The notes below the pieces were generated by a model. That model was not told where the DNA came from. It worked only from the letters and a program-made list of their open reading frames with translations, and searched no databases. This document shows, one piece after another, positions 32,280 to 41,045 of a stretch of DNA of 64,000 nucleotides (position 1 is its first letter; the number at the start of each line of letters is the position of its first letter). The position numbers and the translations under genes were made by a program. Location of the stretch: the NCBI GenBank assembly GCA_029204225.1, contig CM055103.1:49273756-49337755 (forward strand). The letters are read 5' to 3'. This DNA is from Diphasiastrum complanatum (lineage: Eukaryota > Streptophyta > Lycopodiopsida > Lycopodiales > Lycopodiaceae).

Positions 32280-32715
32280 GATCTAGACAACCTTTGAGCC
32301 TTCTCCACAGAAATCAGCTGCAAAGTTGAACGTGGTTGAGTAGATTGAACGCTGTGTAGTTCAAATTGGTGTTCTCCTTGTCTGAAGCTCATCAGTCCTT
32401 GATCGAAGTTGATTGTTACATTTCCCAAGGTCTTAAGCCATTCCACCCCTAATATAACATCAATTGGGCCTAGCTCCACAATATGGAAACTCGTTTTAAG
32501 AGTATAATCCTCCATTTGTAATTTCACCATTGGGGTAACGTTATTACAAGGAATGGTTACTCCATTGGCAATCTGGAATCTCATCTTATCACAACGATCC
32601 AAAGATGCTAATCCACAGTTTCGTAATGACCTACTATTAAGAAGTTATGTGTACGACCACTATCTATTAAGCAAAATACTTTCCTTCCATTAATTAACGC
32701 TTGCACACGGAAGGT
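32243..32715 (-). pseudogene. Gypsy aspartic protease, cut at the breakpoint
   Basis: The active site ALINGRKVFCLIDSGRTHNF is at about 32640-32700; DSGRTHNF corresponds to the usual DSGATHNF. After a stop, frame 32243-32602 continues with MRFQIANGVTIPC, SFHIVELGPIDVILGVEWL and TINFDQGLMSF. This matches the C-terminal protease half with D-V-I-L-G-x-x-W-L. The last Gypsy-like residues are SVEKAQRLS at about 32290-32315. The final 12 codons of that frame (down to 32243) are out-of-frame Copia and mark the breakpoint. Confidence 0.85.
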
Positions 32716-34115
32716 TTTGTTAGAATAGGTTCCATTGAAAGCATTTAAAGATATGTTCAATAGTTCAACTTTCTGATCCCTCCTAATGGATCTTCCCTGC
32801 TATCCGTGGTCTGATTGATGGTTTGGTGATTCCTCATTGGATGAGGTGTCTTCCTTTCCTTCATCACTTTGCGGTGGCTGAGTGTCAATGACATTCCTTG
32901 AAAAAAAAGCTAGTATCATCTTCGTCATCTTCAACAATCAAGGAAATCCTTGCAAACTTAGCTTTTCACACTTATGCCCTGGTTTCCTTTTTTGCTTACA
33001 AGTGAAACATAAGCCTTGCTGCCGTAGTCAATCTATCTCCGCCTTTGATCTGACAATTTTCGCCTCCGACTTGGCCTCCATGTTGCTCACTTGTTTCTTA
33101 CCAATATTCCTCCTATCAGCTTCTTTAACTGTCGGGTACTGGAGGATTGTGTTCCTTTCCTTATCATGTCGACGGATCTCAGAATTCCACTTAGCTTCCC
33201 GTTCATTAGCTTCATATCTGGGTGCTCCTGATTTAGTCGACCACTTACCAGCATATTTAGGCTCAATTTTAAGAGCCACACCCACATAGCTTGATCGAGA
33301 TCATTACAATAATGTGATGCTACATCAGCTCCATTATCCAGCTGCAGTCCTTGTATATACCTTCGTGGGTAGTTTAAGAGTTAGACTCCAAAAATCGAAG
33401 TTATACTCTTGTATCAAACTCTTCTAACGTATCCTTGTCCATCTTTCAAAGTTGTCGTCATCTTGGAATGGTCTTCTAAAGGTCTCAATACAAGCATTCT
33501 TAAATAACGGCCAATTAGTTTGTGCATTACATTTCTCTATTGATAGCCTATTCTCCCTTCGCTTCCACCACTCATAAGCTACTTCTTCAAAGTGGATCGT
33601 AGTGAAAGTGATTTTATCTCGGTCATCTCTATTGAACATAGTAAAGTAGCGATCTAATTTATCCAACCACTCCTCAATGTCAAGGGTCTTAAAGTCACCG
33701 TTGAATTTTGGAATGGTTATCTTATCCTTGTACTCTCGAGTATCAAAGTGGTTCCATTGTTCCTAAAGTCTCGTGGACTGTTTCACTCGTTGTTCGGACA
33801 TTCCCCCGTCATTACCAAGTCTAACCGGATATTCCATATGACTCTGTAATACATGCTTTCCCTTGTCCATGTCAATTCTCCGGATATCCTGAGAGGATGT
33901 TACATTTTGCGACGGAGATAATAGTCGGAACGATGTAGATGGCTCATTAGATCTCTGATCAGCTCCCGCTAGTTTGTCTTGCCTACCAGCTAGGCTATCA
34001 ATTAGTATGTTTTCTTGCTGGTTTGAAACCTGCAGTTCTTCATCGTTTCATAAGTAGGCAAGTTGTCTTGAGGTGGGTTATTTTTATCCACTATTTGTTT
34101 TCCTTTACCACCCAT
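32283..34115 (-). mobile_element. Gypsy gag and protease, minus strand
   Basis: The gag ATG is at 34115 (MGGKGKQIVDKNN...). It continues through the gag core (33424-33720), a CCHC-type knuckle (about 32960-33010) and the protease (about 32283-32700), where it stops at a Copia junction. The RT expected next is absent here but present in reverse at 27582-29875. Leader-like DNA follows to the right of 34115. Confidence 0.8.
32960..34115 (-). pseudogene. Gypsy gag with zinc knuckle
   Basis: The gag core in frame 33424-33720 reads PKFNGDFKTLDIEEWLDKLD, then RYFTMFNRDDRDKITFTTIH and AYEWWKRRENRL. This is the Retrotrans_gag pattern, with the W-x-x-K/R motif and a following FRRPFQDDDNFERW. The nucleocapsid at about 32965-33005 is CFTCKQKRKPGHKC, a CCHC knuckle with compact spacing. 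An Arg/Lys-rich stretch at 33028-33287 connects them, with frame changes. Stops near 33420 and 33960 interrupt. Gag would form the particle; this copy cannot be translated whole. Confidence 0.85.
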
Positions 34116-34480
34116 TCTGAAGTGTTACAGCAGTAATTTGGATAGTCTCGGTGAATTTGTCTTATCGTTTTGAACACTTTTTGTTTTTACTTCACTGAAT
34201 TCCGAGCTCAAAAAAAAGTTATGGGAGTTATAGAATAAAAAGCAAAATCGAATTTAACTACTTAAAATAAAAGGTTGTAAAATTTTTAACAAACTGGATT
34301 CTATAAAGTTTGAAATCCATGAAATGTTTTGGTGCTTGGAAAAAATTGTAGGGACTAAGAAGTTTTATGGTAAAGAAATTTAACAAGTTTTAAGGTAAAA
34401 AAACTTAACGGCTGTCTATATGGTGCATTTGGGTGCTCGTGAAGGATTGTGGGCAACCGTCAAAAAAAAAACTAAGAAAA
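34116..34480. other. Leader/noncoding DNA right of the Gypsy gag
   Basis: A- and T-rich DNA without open frames. It is probably the untranslated leader of the minus-strand Gypsy. No primer-binding site or LTR edge was identified. Confidence 0.4.
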
Positions 34481-34790
34481 CTGAAATTTTTTTTCTCAGG
34501 CAGGGAATAGGTAGAGAGAGAAATAAGTCGACCGAAGGAGAGAGGGGTAGAGAGATAGAGTACGTAACCGATGCAATGTAGAGAGAGAGGAGGTAAAACG
34601 ACGCAATGTAAAGAAAGATTAATCTCAACCGGAGCCGGAGGAGAGAGAATGGGTTAGAGAGAGAAGAGGGTAGAGAGAGAAGTAACTGAACCGGAGGAGA
34701 GAAAAGATCTCAACCGCAGGAGAGAGAAGGAAATAGAGTCTTCCACACAGGAGAGAGAAGGGGTAGAGTCTTTCATATTTTCTGATCAAT
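34481..34790. repeat. Purine-rich degenerate repeat (GTAGAGAGAGA)
   Basis: Repeated words GTAGAGAGAGA, CCGGAGGAGAGA and ATCTCAACCGGAGCC occur through the stretch. A similar GTAGAGAGAGAGCGGAGG block reappears at about 35581-35620 on the other side of the ADF pseudogene. The ATCTCAACCGGAGCC word also matches the minisatellite unit at 4195-4745. Confidence 0.6.
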
Positions 34791-34910
34791 CTGGTCTGAT
34801 GTAGTTCGGACCTTTGGCTATGAGGAATATCGATCGATCCGTTTTCGTCTGCTCTCGTTGCATCTTTCAGTTTTTGTACACTTTGGTGCCGGCAGCAGTT
34901 ACTAGTAGCC

Positions 34911-35221
34911 ATGGCAAATGCGGCATCAGGGAAAAGTATGGAACTCCTGAGGAAAATTATGACGATTTTACTGCTGCTCTTCCAGAGAATGATTGTCGGT
35001 ATGCAGTATTCGACTTTGACTTCGTCACTGACAAATACTGTCAGAAGAGCAAAATCTTTTTCATTGCCTGGTCACCTGACACTGTCAGAGTAAAGGCGAA
35101 GATGATTTACGCCAACTCCAAGGACAGATTTCGCAGGGAGCTTGATGGTGTGCACTATGAACTGTAGGCTACTGATCCAACAGAAATGGATATTGAAGTT
35201 ATCAAAGACCATGCTCATTAA
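34911..35221 (+). pseudogene. Processed pseudogene of actin-depolymerizing factor (ADF/cofilin)
   Basis: ADF severs and depolymerises actin filaments. The ATG at 34911 encodes the ADF N-terminus MANAASG. It is followed at once, out of frame, by the C-terminal half beginning [20 protein letters not shown]. The rest matches plant ADF closely: [40 protein letters not shown] and [20 protein letters not shown] (35165-35167) then replaces Gln, and ATDPTEMDIEVIKDHAH leads to a stop at 35219-35221. Plant ADF genes usually have an intron straight after the ATG; none is present here, so this came from spliced mRNA. About 50 codons after residue 7 are deleted with a frame change. It is non-functional. 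Confidence 0.9.
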
Positions 35222-35616
35222 AGTTGAAAATCCTTGAATTGCTGCGTTAATGGATCTTGTTCAGCTTTGATGGGTGTCTTTCTCTGAAGATGTGGTGAAG
35301 TTGTTAACGTTTATGTTGCTGCTTCGTTATACGACTTCTTCAACATGTAGCAGTTTCATAAGTCCTTCATGATGTAGTCTGTGGAATGTATGGTTTGTAA
35401 AGGATAAAATCGAGTCACCGATGGAGGTAGATCTGAGTGATAAAAGTGTTCGGAGGGGCGTTTGCCAGTGAGCCTGCGAATCATGGAGTGATTGTGTTCA
35501 ACTTGCCTGGAAGCAGAAGTGCTTTCATAGATGATTTGGGAGAGATTCTAGAAAAGAAATGCGTGGAGGAGTAATCAAATGTAGAGAGAGAGCGGAGGTA
35601 TTGGGGAGAGTAGAGT
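35222..35616 (+). other. Probable ADF-derived 3' UTR sequence
   Basis: T- and G-rich DNA follows the ADF stop without open frames. No poly(A) tail or flanking target duplication was recognised. Homology to an ADF 3' UTR is inferred from position only. The purine-rich repeat resumes at about 35581. Confidence 0.4.
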
Positions 35617-35680
35617 AGGTTTAGGTTAGGGAATTAGGGTTAGGGTAGGTTTAGGCTAGGTTAAGGCTGGTTAGGTCTGT
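35617..35680 (+). repeat. Interstitial telomere-like repeat
   Basis: Degenerate TTTAGGG/TTAGGG units: AGGTTTAGGTTAGGG, ATTAGGGTTAGGG, TAGGTTTAGGCTAGG. TTTAGGG is the usual plant telomere unit. The block lies between the ADF retrocopy and retrotransposon leader DNA, far from any visible chromosome end. Confidence 0.65.
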
Positions 35681-36355
35681 TTTTTTTAATTGAACTTCAA
35701 AATGAAGATTTAAAAAAAAATTATAACATAAACAAAACTTCAAAGTTGAAAGATTGAAGTGTTTCTCTCTCACTTGCAAAAAAAATTTCAACATTCTGGC
35801 AATTCTGACCCCACTAATTTGATGATAACTTTCTCAATATTGATCCAAATAGATACGTCAAATTAACAATAGAACACGGCTGAAAATTCTGAAAAAAGAA
35901 AAACTAGCAAAACTAGAGCTACAAATCAAGATTTGTCATAACTTTTTGGATACTAATCCAAATGACCTGCCATATGGATGAGATCAAAGCTAAAACAATG
36001 CTCTAAAATCCTATGGAAATAAACTTGAGATAAAAACTCAAATTAGATCTGAAAAATTCAAACAAAGTGAAAGGAAAATTCTAGTTACCTATTTTGACAG
36101 CTTTTGAAAAAAGTGCAATGACTTTTGCATCTCTTATCCAAATGCCTTGCAAACTGGTGCAAATTAAAGCTAAAACAAAGCTCTACAAAGCTATTGAATC
36201 AAATTAATAATGAAAAACAAAAATAAATGCTAAAAATTTGTCTGAACAGAACTAAAAAATTCAAAGTTAAAATTAGCAAAAAGAAAGTTACAAAAACAAT
36301 AAACTCATCAAATCTATTGGAATTCTCATAGAATCATCATAAATCATGGATCTAA
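35681..36355. other. Leader of a minus-strand LTR element, no gene
   Basis: AT-rich DNA without open frames. Read on the minus strand it follows an LTR end and primer-binding site (36356-36373), so it is the untranslated 5' region of that element. The phrase AAAGCTAAAACAAWGCTCTA occurs at about 35990 and 36167. Confidence 0.5.
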
Positions 36356-36367
36356 GCTCTGATACCA
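36356..36367 (-). promoter_or_regulatory. Primer-binding site, initiator tRNA-Met type
   Basis: On the minus strand it reads TGGTATCAGAGC exactly, five bases after the LTR end at 36373. Confidence 0.85.
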
Positions 36368-36372
36368 AGAAA

Positions 36373-36625
36373 TGTCATTTGCCAAATCCAAAACTAACAG
36401 CAATAGCAATAAAGTAAAGCTAGAAACAAGAAGATATCAAGACATTCATGATAGCACATCAATAGAAAGCTAGAAACAATGAGATCACAATGGAATTGCA
36501 TTAGCAATGAAAGAAAGAGTATAATCAATGGAAATGGAGCATTGATTCATGTGGATAGGGCACATGAGACCTAGCAATGGAGATCCCTATGGCTTGCATT
36601 CACAAAGAAGCTAGGAACTCTCACT
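36373..36625 (-). repeat. LTR fragment (5' LTR of a minus element), truncated
   Basis: Minus-strand sequence ends TTTGGCAAATGACA just before the primer-binding site. It matches 23731-23989 in inverse orientation. It is broken at 36625 by the TGTTAG start of a second LTR, so the Copia at 36626 was inserted into, or joined to, this one. Confidence 0.75.
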
Positions 36626-37026
36626 TGTTAGAAATGGTGAACTCCTGCAACTTTGTCGCAGCACGAACAAGACACGAAGGTTGAACAAGAACAATTCGCG
36701 ACAGTCAAGCAAAAATACCATAGCTCTGCATGAAAGTTTGCCAACGAGCAGAACACAGTGAAAGAGCAGAGAGTCAATCCGCCAACGAACAAGACACTGA
36801 CGATCTCGCTCTAAAACCAAACTGACAATATAGTCACTCTATTTTGTGTATCTCTTGGCCTTGTGCTATGTCTCTTGATTGCTAGAATAAAATACGTTCT
36901 GTGATGCGTAGTCGAGTGTCTGGAATCCCGTAAGAGCTTTCGCACGAAAAGAAAATTCAAAGACAGAAAATTGTTCGCGAATCAGAAGAGAGAAGACGAA
37001 CACGAAACGAAAAAGCTTCCGCGACA
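36626..37026 (+). repeat. Copia 5' LTR (401 bp)
   Basis: It begins TGTTAGAAATGG and ends CTTCCGCGACA. The left edge cuts an older LTR and the right edge abuts a perfect primer-binding site. No second copy lies in the window. Confidence 0.8.
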
Positions 37027-37038
37027 TGGTATCAGAGC
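37027..37038 (+). promoter_or_regulatory. Primer-binding site TGGTATCAGAGC
   Basis: A perfect 12-base complement to plant initiator tRNA-Met, with no spacer after the LTR terminal ACA. Confidence 0.9.
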
Positions 37039-37092
37039 CTATATGTTATCACTACTGATATCCCAGCAGTGATTCTTCCAGACAATATAATA

Positions 37093-37830
37093 TGGCTACG
37101 ACAATCCAGACCAAGGTAGCAATCAATCTTAATGGTGCAAATTATAGAATCTGAAAATTCAAAATCAAAACACTCCTGAAGGGCGAAGGCATCTGGTCGG
37201 TGACCGAGCTCTCAGAGGTGCAGCCTCCAGAGGGAGACCCGAGGAGAGCTGAATGGATCAGAAAGGATGAGCGCGCAATGACGATCATCATTTTGTCCAT
37301 AAATGAAGACCTACTCATGCAGATTGAAGACTCCGAAAGCAGCCATGCAGCGTGGGAAGTATTAAAGCAGAAGTATGAAGTGAGGACTGTAGCTTCAGTA
37401 CCTTCACAATCAGCTGCAATCCATACGGTGGGATGGCAACCAGTTAGATCAGCACGTTGAGAAGATCATAACGATCTTCGCTCAACTCGCTGCATCAGGA
37501 CAGGAATGCTCATACTGAGTCTACCAGATATGACATTCGACAAAGCAGTTAGTCTTGTCGCTGATGAGAGACGAAGGAGAGAGAAGCAGTGATCAAGAGA
37601 AGGCTCTCTTCACGAAAGAAAAAAAGAAGAACAAAAACAAGCCAAGATTCAAGAAGATGAAGTCTTCGAATCAACAATCTTCTTCCTACGATCACTGGCA
37701 CAAACCAGGCCATACGGCCAACAAATACTGGTTCAATCCAGCAATACCTTGCATGCACTGCAAGAAGAAAGAGCATTCTACATACGACTGCAGATTCTAC
37801 CCAAAAAGAAAAAGCAAAGCTTAAAAGGCA
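37093..37830 (+). pseudogene. Copia gag with zinc-binding region
   Basis: The ATG at 37093 gives MATTIQTKVAINLNGANYRI, then a TGA replaces the Trp of the usual NYxxW motif. The frame from 37200 continues with ELSEVQPPEG...AEWIRKDERAMTII and SESSHAAWEVLKQKYE, matching the gag core. A frameshift near 37400 follows. The nucleocapsid part (37555-37824) is Lys-rich and has a decayed knuckle: the first Cys of the CCHC is replaced (YDHWHKPGHTANKYW). A second, CMHCKKKEHSTYDC, is intact at about 37756-37797. Gag packages the RNA; this copy is broken. Confidence 0.8.
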
Positions 37831-37924
37831 AACGTTGCAGAATCATCAAAGGATGCTGAAAGAGGTGACGAAGCTTTCACGATACTCGACGAAGCTTCGA
37901 CAAGCTACTCTGAACACGACTACG

Positions 37925-38924
37925 ATGTAGTCATCGATTCAGGAGCAACATCTCACATAACTTGCAACAAGAAGATCTTGATCAACTTTCGCGAACTCTC
38001 AAACGATAGAGCAGTGATTCTAGGCGATGAAAACAGACACGATGTCAAAGGCATCGGCTCTCTATAGCTACGAACACTGTCAGGCCAAGCAAAGCTGCCA
38101 GGAGCACTCTATGTGCCCTCACTCAGAAAGGATCTGCGATCTATCTCCAAGATGGCAGATCTAGACATTTGAGTTTTATTCGACGGCAACACTTGCCGTA
38201 TGATCAAGAAGACGACAAACAAGTTGCTAACGGTCGGATGTAGAGAAGGAAATCTTTACCAGGCCAAAATAATCAGCAACTCTGAAAGCATATTAAATGT
38301 TTCAAAAAATGAAGATCAGCTCTGGCATAGAAGAATGTATCATCTAAACATGCGAAGCCTGTATGACATGATCAGAAAGAACATTGTCACAAGTCTCAAG
38401 ATTTCAAGGCCAGAGGCTGAGTTTTGCGAAGCTTGTCAGAAAGGCAAGCAACATCGGAATCCATTCACACACGAGGGAAGAAGAGCCAAAGAAGTTCTTG
38501 AGCTCGTCCACTCTGATGTGTGTGGACCAATGAAAGCAGATTCGCTCTCAGGTTCAAGATATTTTATAACGTTCATAGATGATTACAACCGAATGACCAT
38601 GATCTACTACTTGAAGAAGAAATTCGAAGTATTTGATTATTTCAAGAAGTTCGTGGCATTCGCAGAGTGACACACCTTGAAAAGATACAGATCCTTAGAT
38701 CTGACAATGGAGGTGAATACAAAAGCACAGAGTTCTCAAGATTCTGCGAAGAACACGGGATCGAACACCAGTTCACTCCTGCATACACACCAGAATACAA
38801 TGGTGTGACAAAAAAAAAAAACAGAATGCTAGTCGAAGGAGCCAGATGCATGATGGCACAGGCTCAATTGCCAGGTCAATTCTGGACCGAGGCAATAGCT
38901 GTAGTTGTACACCTGCAAAATTGA
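37925..38924 (+). pseudogene. Copia protease, GAG-pre-integrase and integrase core
   Basis: Protease: VVIDSGATSHITCNKKILI at about 37930-37985, then GIGSL and LPGALYVPSLRKDLRSISK, with a TAG at 38066 and a TGA at 38170. Frame 38200-38670 has LWHRRMYHLNMRSLYDMI and FCEACQKGKQHRNPF, then LVHSDVCGPM (first Asp) and YFITFIDDYNRMT. A stop at 38668 is passed by the frame 38667-38924, which has ILRSDNGGEYKSTEFSRFC (second Asp). The third catalytic site, usually QQNGVAERKNR, reads EYNGVTKKKNR within an A-rich run, so the Glu is replaced by Lys. The enzyme would be dead even without the stops. Confidence 0.9.
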
Positions 38925-39335
38925 TCTACAATGACAGCGCTGGAGAACAAAACACCATACGAAATGTGGACAAGCAGAAAGCCTGATCTGTCATACGTAC
39001 GAGTGTTTGGATGTGCAGCATACAAGCACATTCCAAAGGAAAAGAGAAACAAGCTCGATAACAAACCCAAGCAAACAATCATGGTCGGCTACTCAAACAA
39101 AACACATGTACAGACTCTACGATCCAACCACGAAGAAGGTTGTTTCAAACAGAGATGTGAAGTTCAACGAGTCCACATTCCCTGAACTGAAAGACAAAAG
39201 AGGCCATGAGATCTTCACATTGCTGCCTATTCAAGAGGGAGATCGAGGACATACATCAAATCATAATGCAGAGCCCCGGATTCCATAGCAGCAGGAAGCA
39301 GAGGATCGATCCCACAAACAAGAAATGTTCGAGCA
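38925..39335 (+). pseudogene. Copia integrase C-terminus and linker
   Basis: Two overlapping frames (38931-39185, 39007-39288) cover one domain split by a frameshift near 39105. The first reads LENKTPYEMWTSRKPDLSYV, RVFGCAAYKHIPKEKRNKLD and KQTIMVGYSN. The second continues YRLYDPTTKKVVSNRDVKFN. This is the standard end of Copia integrase before the variable linker. A stop at 39286 precedes the RT frame. Confidence 0.85.
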
Positions 39336-40425
39336 GTGACGAAACGAACCTCGAAGACTAACAAGACAAAGAAGAGCTCCAGACCGCAATATTCAATGGA
39401 GCGAAGACACGCAGTTCGAGTATTGCAGCTTCACAAAAGAGCAACATACCAAGAAGCTATCCAGATTCCAGAGGGAGAATTTTGGAAGCAGGCAATGTCA
39501 GAGGAGATCGAGTCGATGAGGCAAAATGAGGCATGGACATTAGAGCCACTGTCAGAAAACAGAAAAATAGTCGACTGCAAGTGGGTGTACAAGAAAAAGC
39601 TAAAATCAGATGGCACTATTGGCCGCTACAAGGCAAGGCTTGTCACAAAGGGCTACACGCAGAGATATGGTGTCGACTATTTCGACACATATTTGCCCAT
39701 GGTGAAGATGACAAGCATAAGGCTACTCCTTGCATACGCCACACAGTACAATTTGGAAATTCACCAGATTGACGTGAAAACAGCCTTTCTCCATGGAGAT
39801 CTAGAGGAGGAAATTTTCATGAAACAACCTGAAGGCTATGAAGACCCCGACAACAGACAATATGTCTGTCAATTGCAGAGATGCATCTACGGTCTAAAAC
39901 ATGCATCATGGGCCTAGTACAAAAAGCTTGATGGTCTTCTGAAGTCTCTAGACTTCAACCCTACTCAACCAGAATGTAATGTCTACATCAAAAGAGTAGG
40001 AAAGGATTTTGTGATACTGACCATTTTTGTGGATGATTCGCTGATGATAGGAAATTCCTTGATGTTGATCAAAGACGTGAAGAGTCAGATTTCTAAAAGC
40101 TACGAAATCAGAGATCTTGGAGAAGCAACAAAATGCCTAGGGCTGGAGATCAAAAGAGATCGAACAAATGGCGAAATGCACTTGAGTCAGTCATAATATG
40201 CCAAAAAAGTGTTGAAGTAGTACCACATGATGGACTGCAAAGAGAAAGCCACACCAATGATAGCTGGAGCCAAGCTCACGAAATAGGATTGCCCAAAAAC
40301 AAAAGAGGAAGAACATAAGATGGCTGGTATACCCTACCAGAACTTAATCGGGAGTCTGATGTACTTGACAATTTGTACCAGACCGGATCTGGCCTTCTCT
40401 ATTTACGCATTGAGTCCTTGAAAAA
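39336..40425 (+). pseudogene. Copia reverse transcriptase and start of RNase H
   Basis: The 193-codon frame shows EEIESMRQNEAWTLEPLSEN, CKWVYKKKLKSDGTIGRYKA and RLVTKGYTQRYGVDYFDTYL. IHQIDVKTAFLHGDLEEEIF and CIYGLKHASWA follow. A TAG at 39915 replaces Gln or Cys before YKKLDGLL. The catalytic loop is ILTIFVDDSLMIG at about 40011-40050 (FVDD). YEIRDLGEATKCLGLEIKRD follows. RNase H starts with NLIGSLMYLTICTRPDLAF at about 40347-40402, then a TGA after ALSP at about 40419-40421. The sequence ends here against a minus-strand gag. Confidence 0.9.
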
Positions 40426-41033
40426 TAAAGCTTTGTCATCATTATGATTGAGAGAAAGCTTGTCCATCCTCAAGAGTTTGTACTCTTGTCCTGATTCTTA
40501 AAAAATAAGCACACTTTGGAGAGCCTCCAAGCTTGGTAGCTCCTCCTTAATGGCATAGGATTGGACAAGGTTGTCAAATTCATTTCTCAAGACATTGAGA
40601 ATGACTTGGACTAGCTCACTTTGATTGATAGAATCACCAATGCATGCAAGGTCCCTATGAATATACTTGACTCTCAACACATAATTAGATGCACTCTCAT
40701 GCTTCACTTTCTGTCTCCAGCCCGCCGTAAATCCCAAACTCTCAAAAAACTATGTCCCATCGACTCGCCTCGTGGTGAGGCCAACTGATCCTTACCCACT
40801 GATAGGATCCACAGTACAGTAACACATTAAGACCGGCTTTACTTTGAGAATCCATCTGGAACTTTAGACTATTGATAATTTGACTATCGTTAAGAGAAAG
40901 ATACAATGATGTGGAAATCAATTCTCTGATACCAAAACAAATTGATTCAAACTGAAAAATAAGTTGATATAGCAAAAGATATCAAGTATTAGAGCTTGCG
41001 CTCTGATATAGTATTAGGCCTTGAAGAATCAAC

Positions 41034-41045
41034 GCTCTGATACCA
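41034..41045 (-). promoter_or_regulatory. Primer-binding site TGGTATCAGAGC
   Basis: Exact on the minus strand and directly adjacent to the LTR end at 41046. Confidence 0.85.

Larger units (their letters stand above)
27581..32282. other. Inferred 4.7-kb inversion joining Copia and Gypsy
   Basis: Left breakpoint about 27575-27590, right breakpoint about 32278-32290. Outside left is Copia gag (plus) and outside right is Gypsy gag-protease (minus). Inside left is Gypsy RT-integrase (plus) and inside right is Copia protease-integrase-RT (minus). Turning the inside segment round would place Copia gag next to Copia protease, and Gypsy protease next to Gypsy RT, each in the right order and strand. 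A short shared GTT triplet lies at both edges. The reconstruction is inference; the switch points are seen in the sequence. Confidence 0.75.
29876..32282 (-). mobile_element. Copia pol (protease, integrase, RT, start of RNase H), minus
   Basis: Read on the minus strand from 32282 down, the order is protease, GAG-pre-integrase, integrase, RT and the first residues of RNase H. No gag precedes it: sequence at 32283 switches to Gypsy protease. The missing gag, of the expected type, is the plus-strand piece ending at 27580. The left end at about 29876 abuts the Gypsy integrase. Confidence 0.85.
36626..40425 (+). mobile_element. Copia retrotransposon with 5' LTR, lacking 3' end
   Basis: LTR (36626-37026), primer-binding site (37027-37038), gag (37093-37830), protease, integrase and RT follow in order on the plus strand, up to the start of RNase H. 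At 40425 the sequence switches to a minus-strand Copia gag, so RNase H, the polypurine tract and the 3' LTR are lost. Many frames remain long, but at least six stops or frameshifts are present. It is distinct in sequence from the other Copia elements here. Confidence 0.9.
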
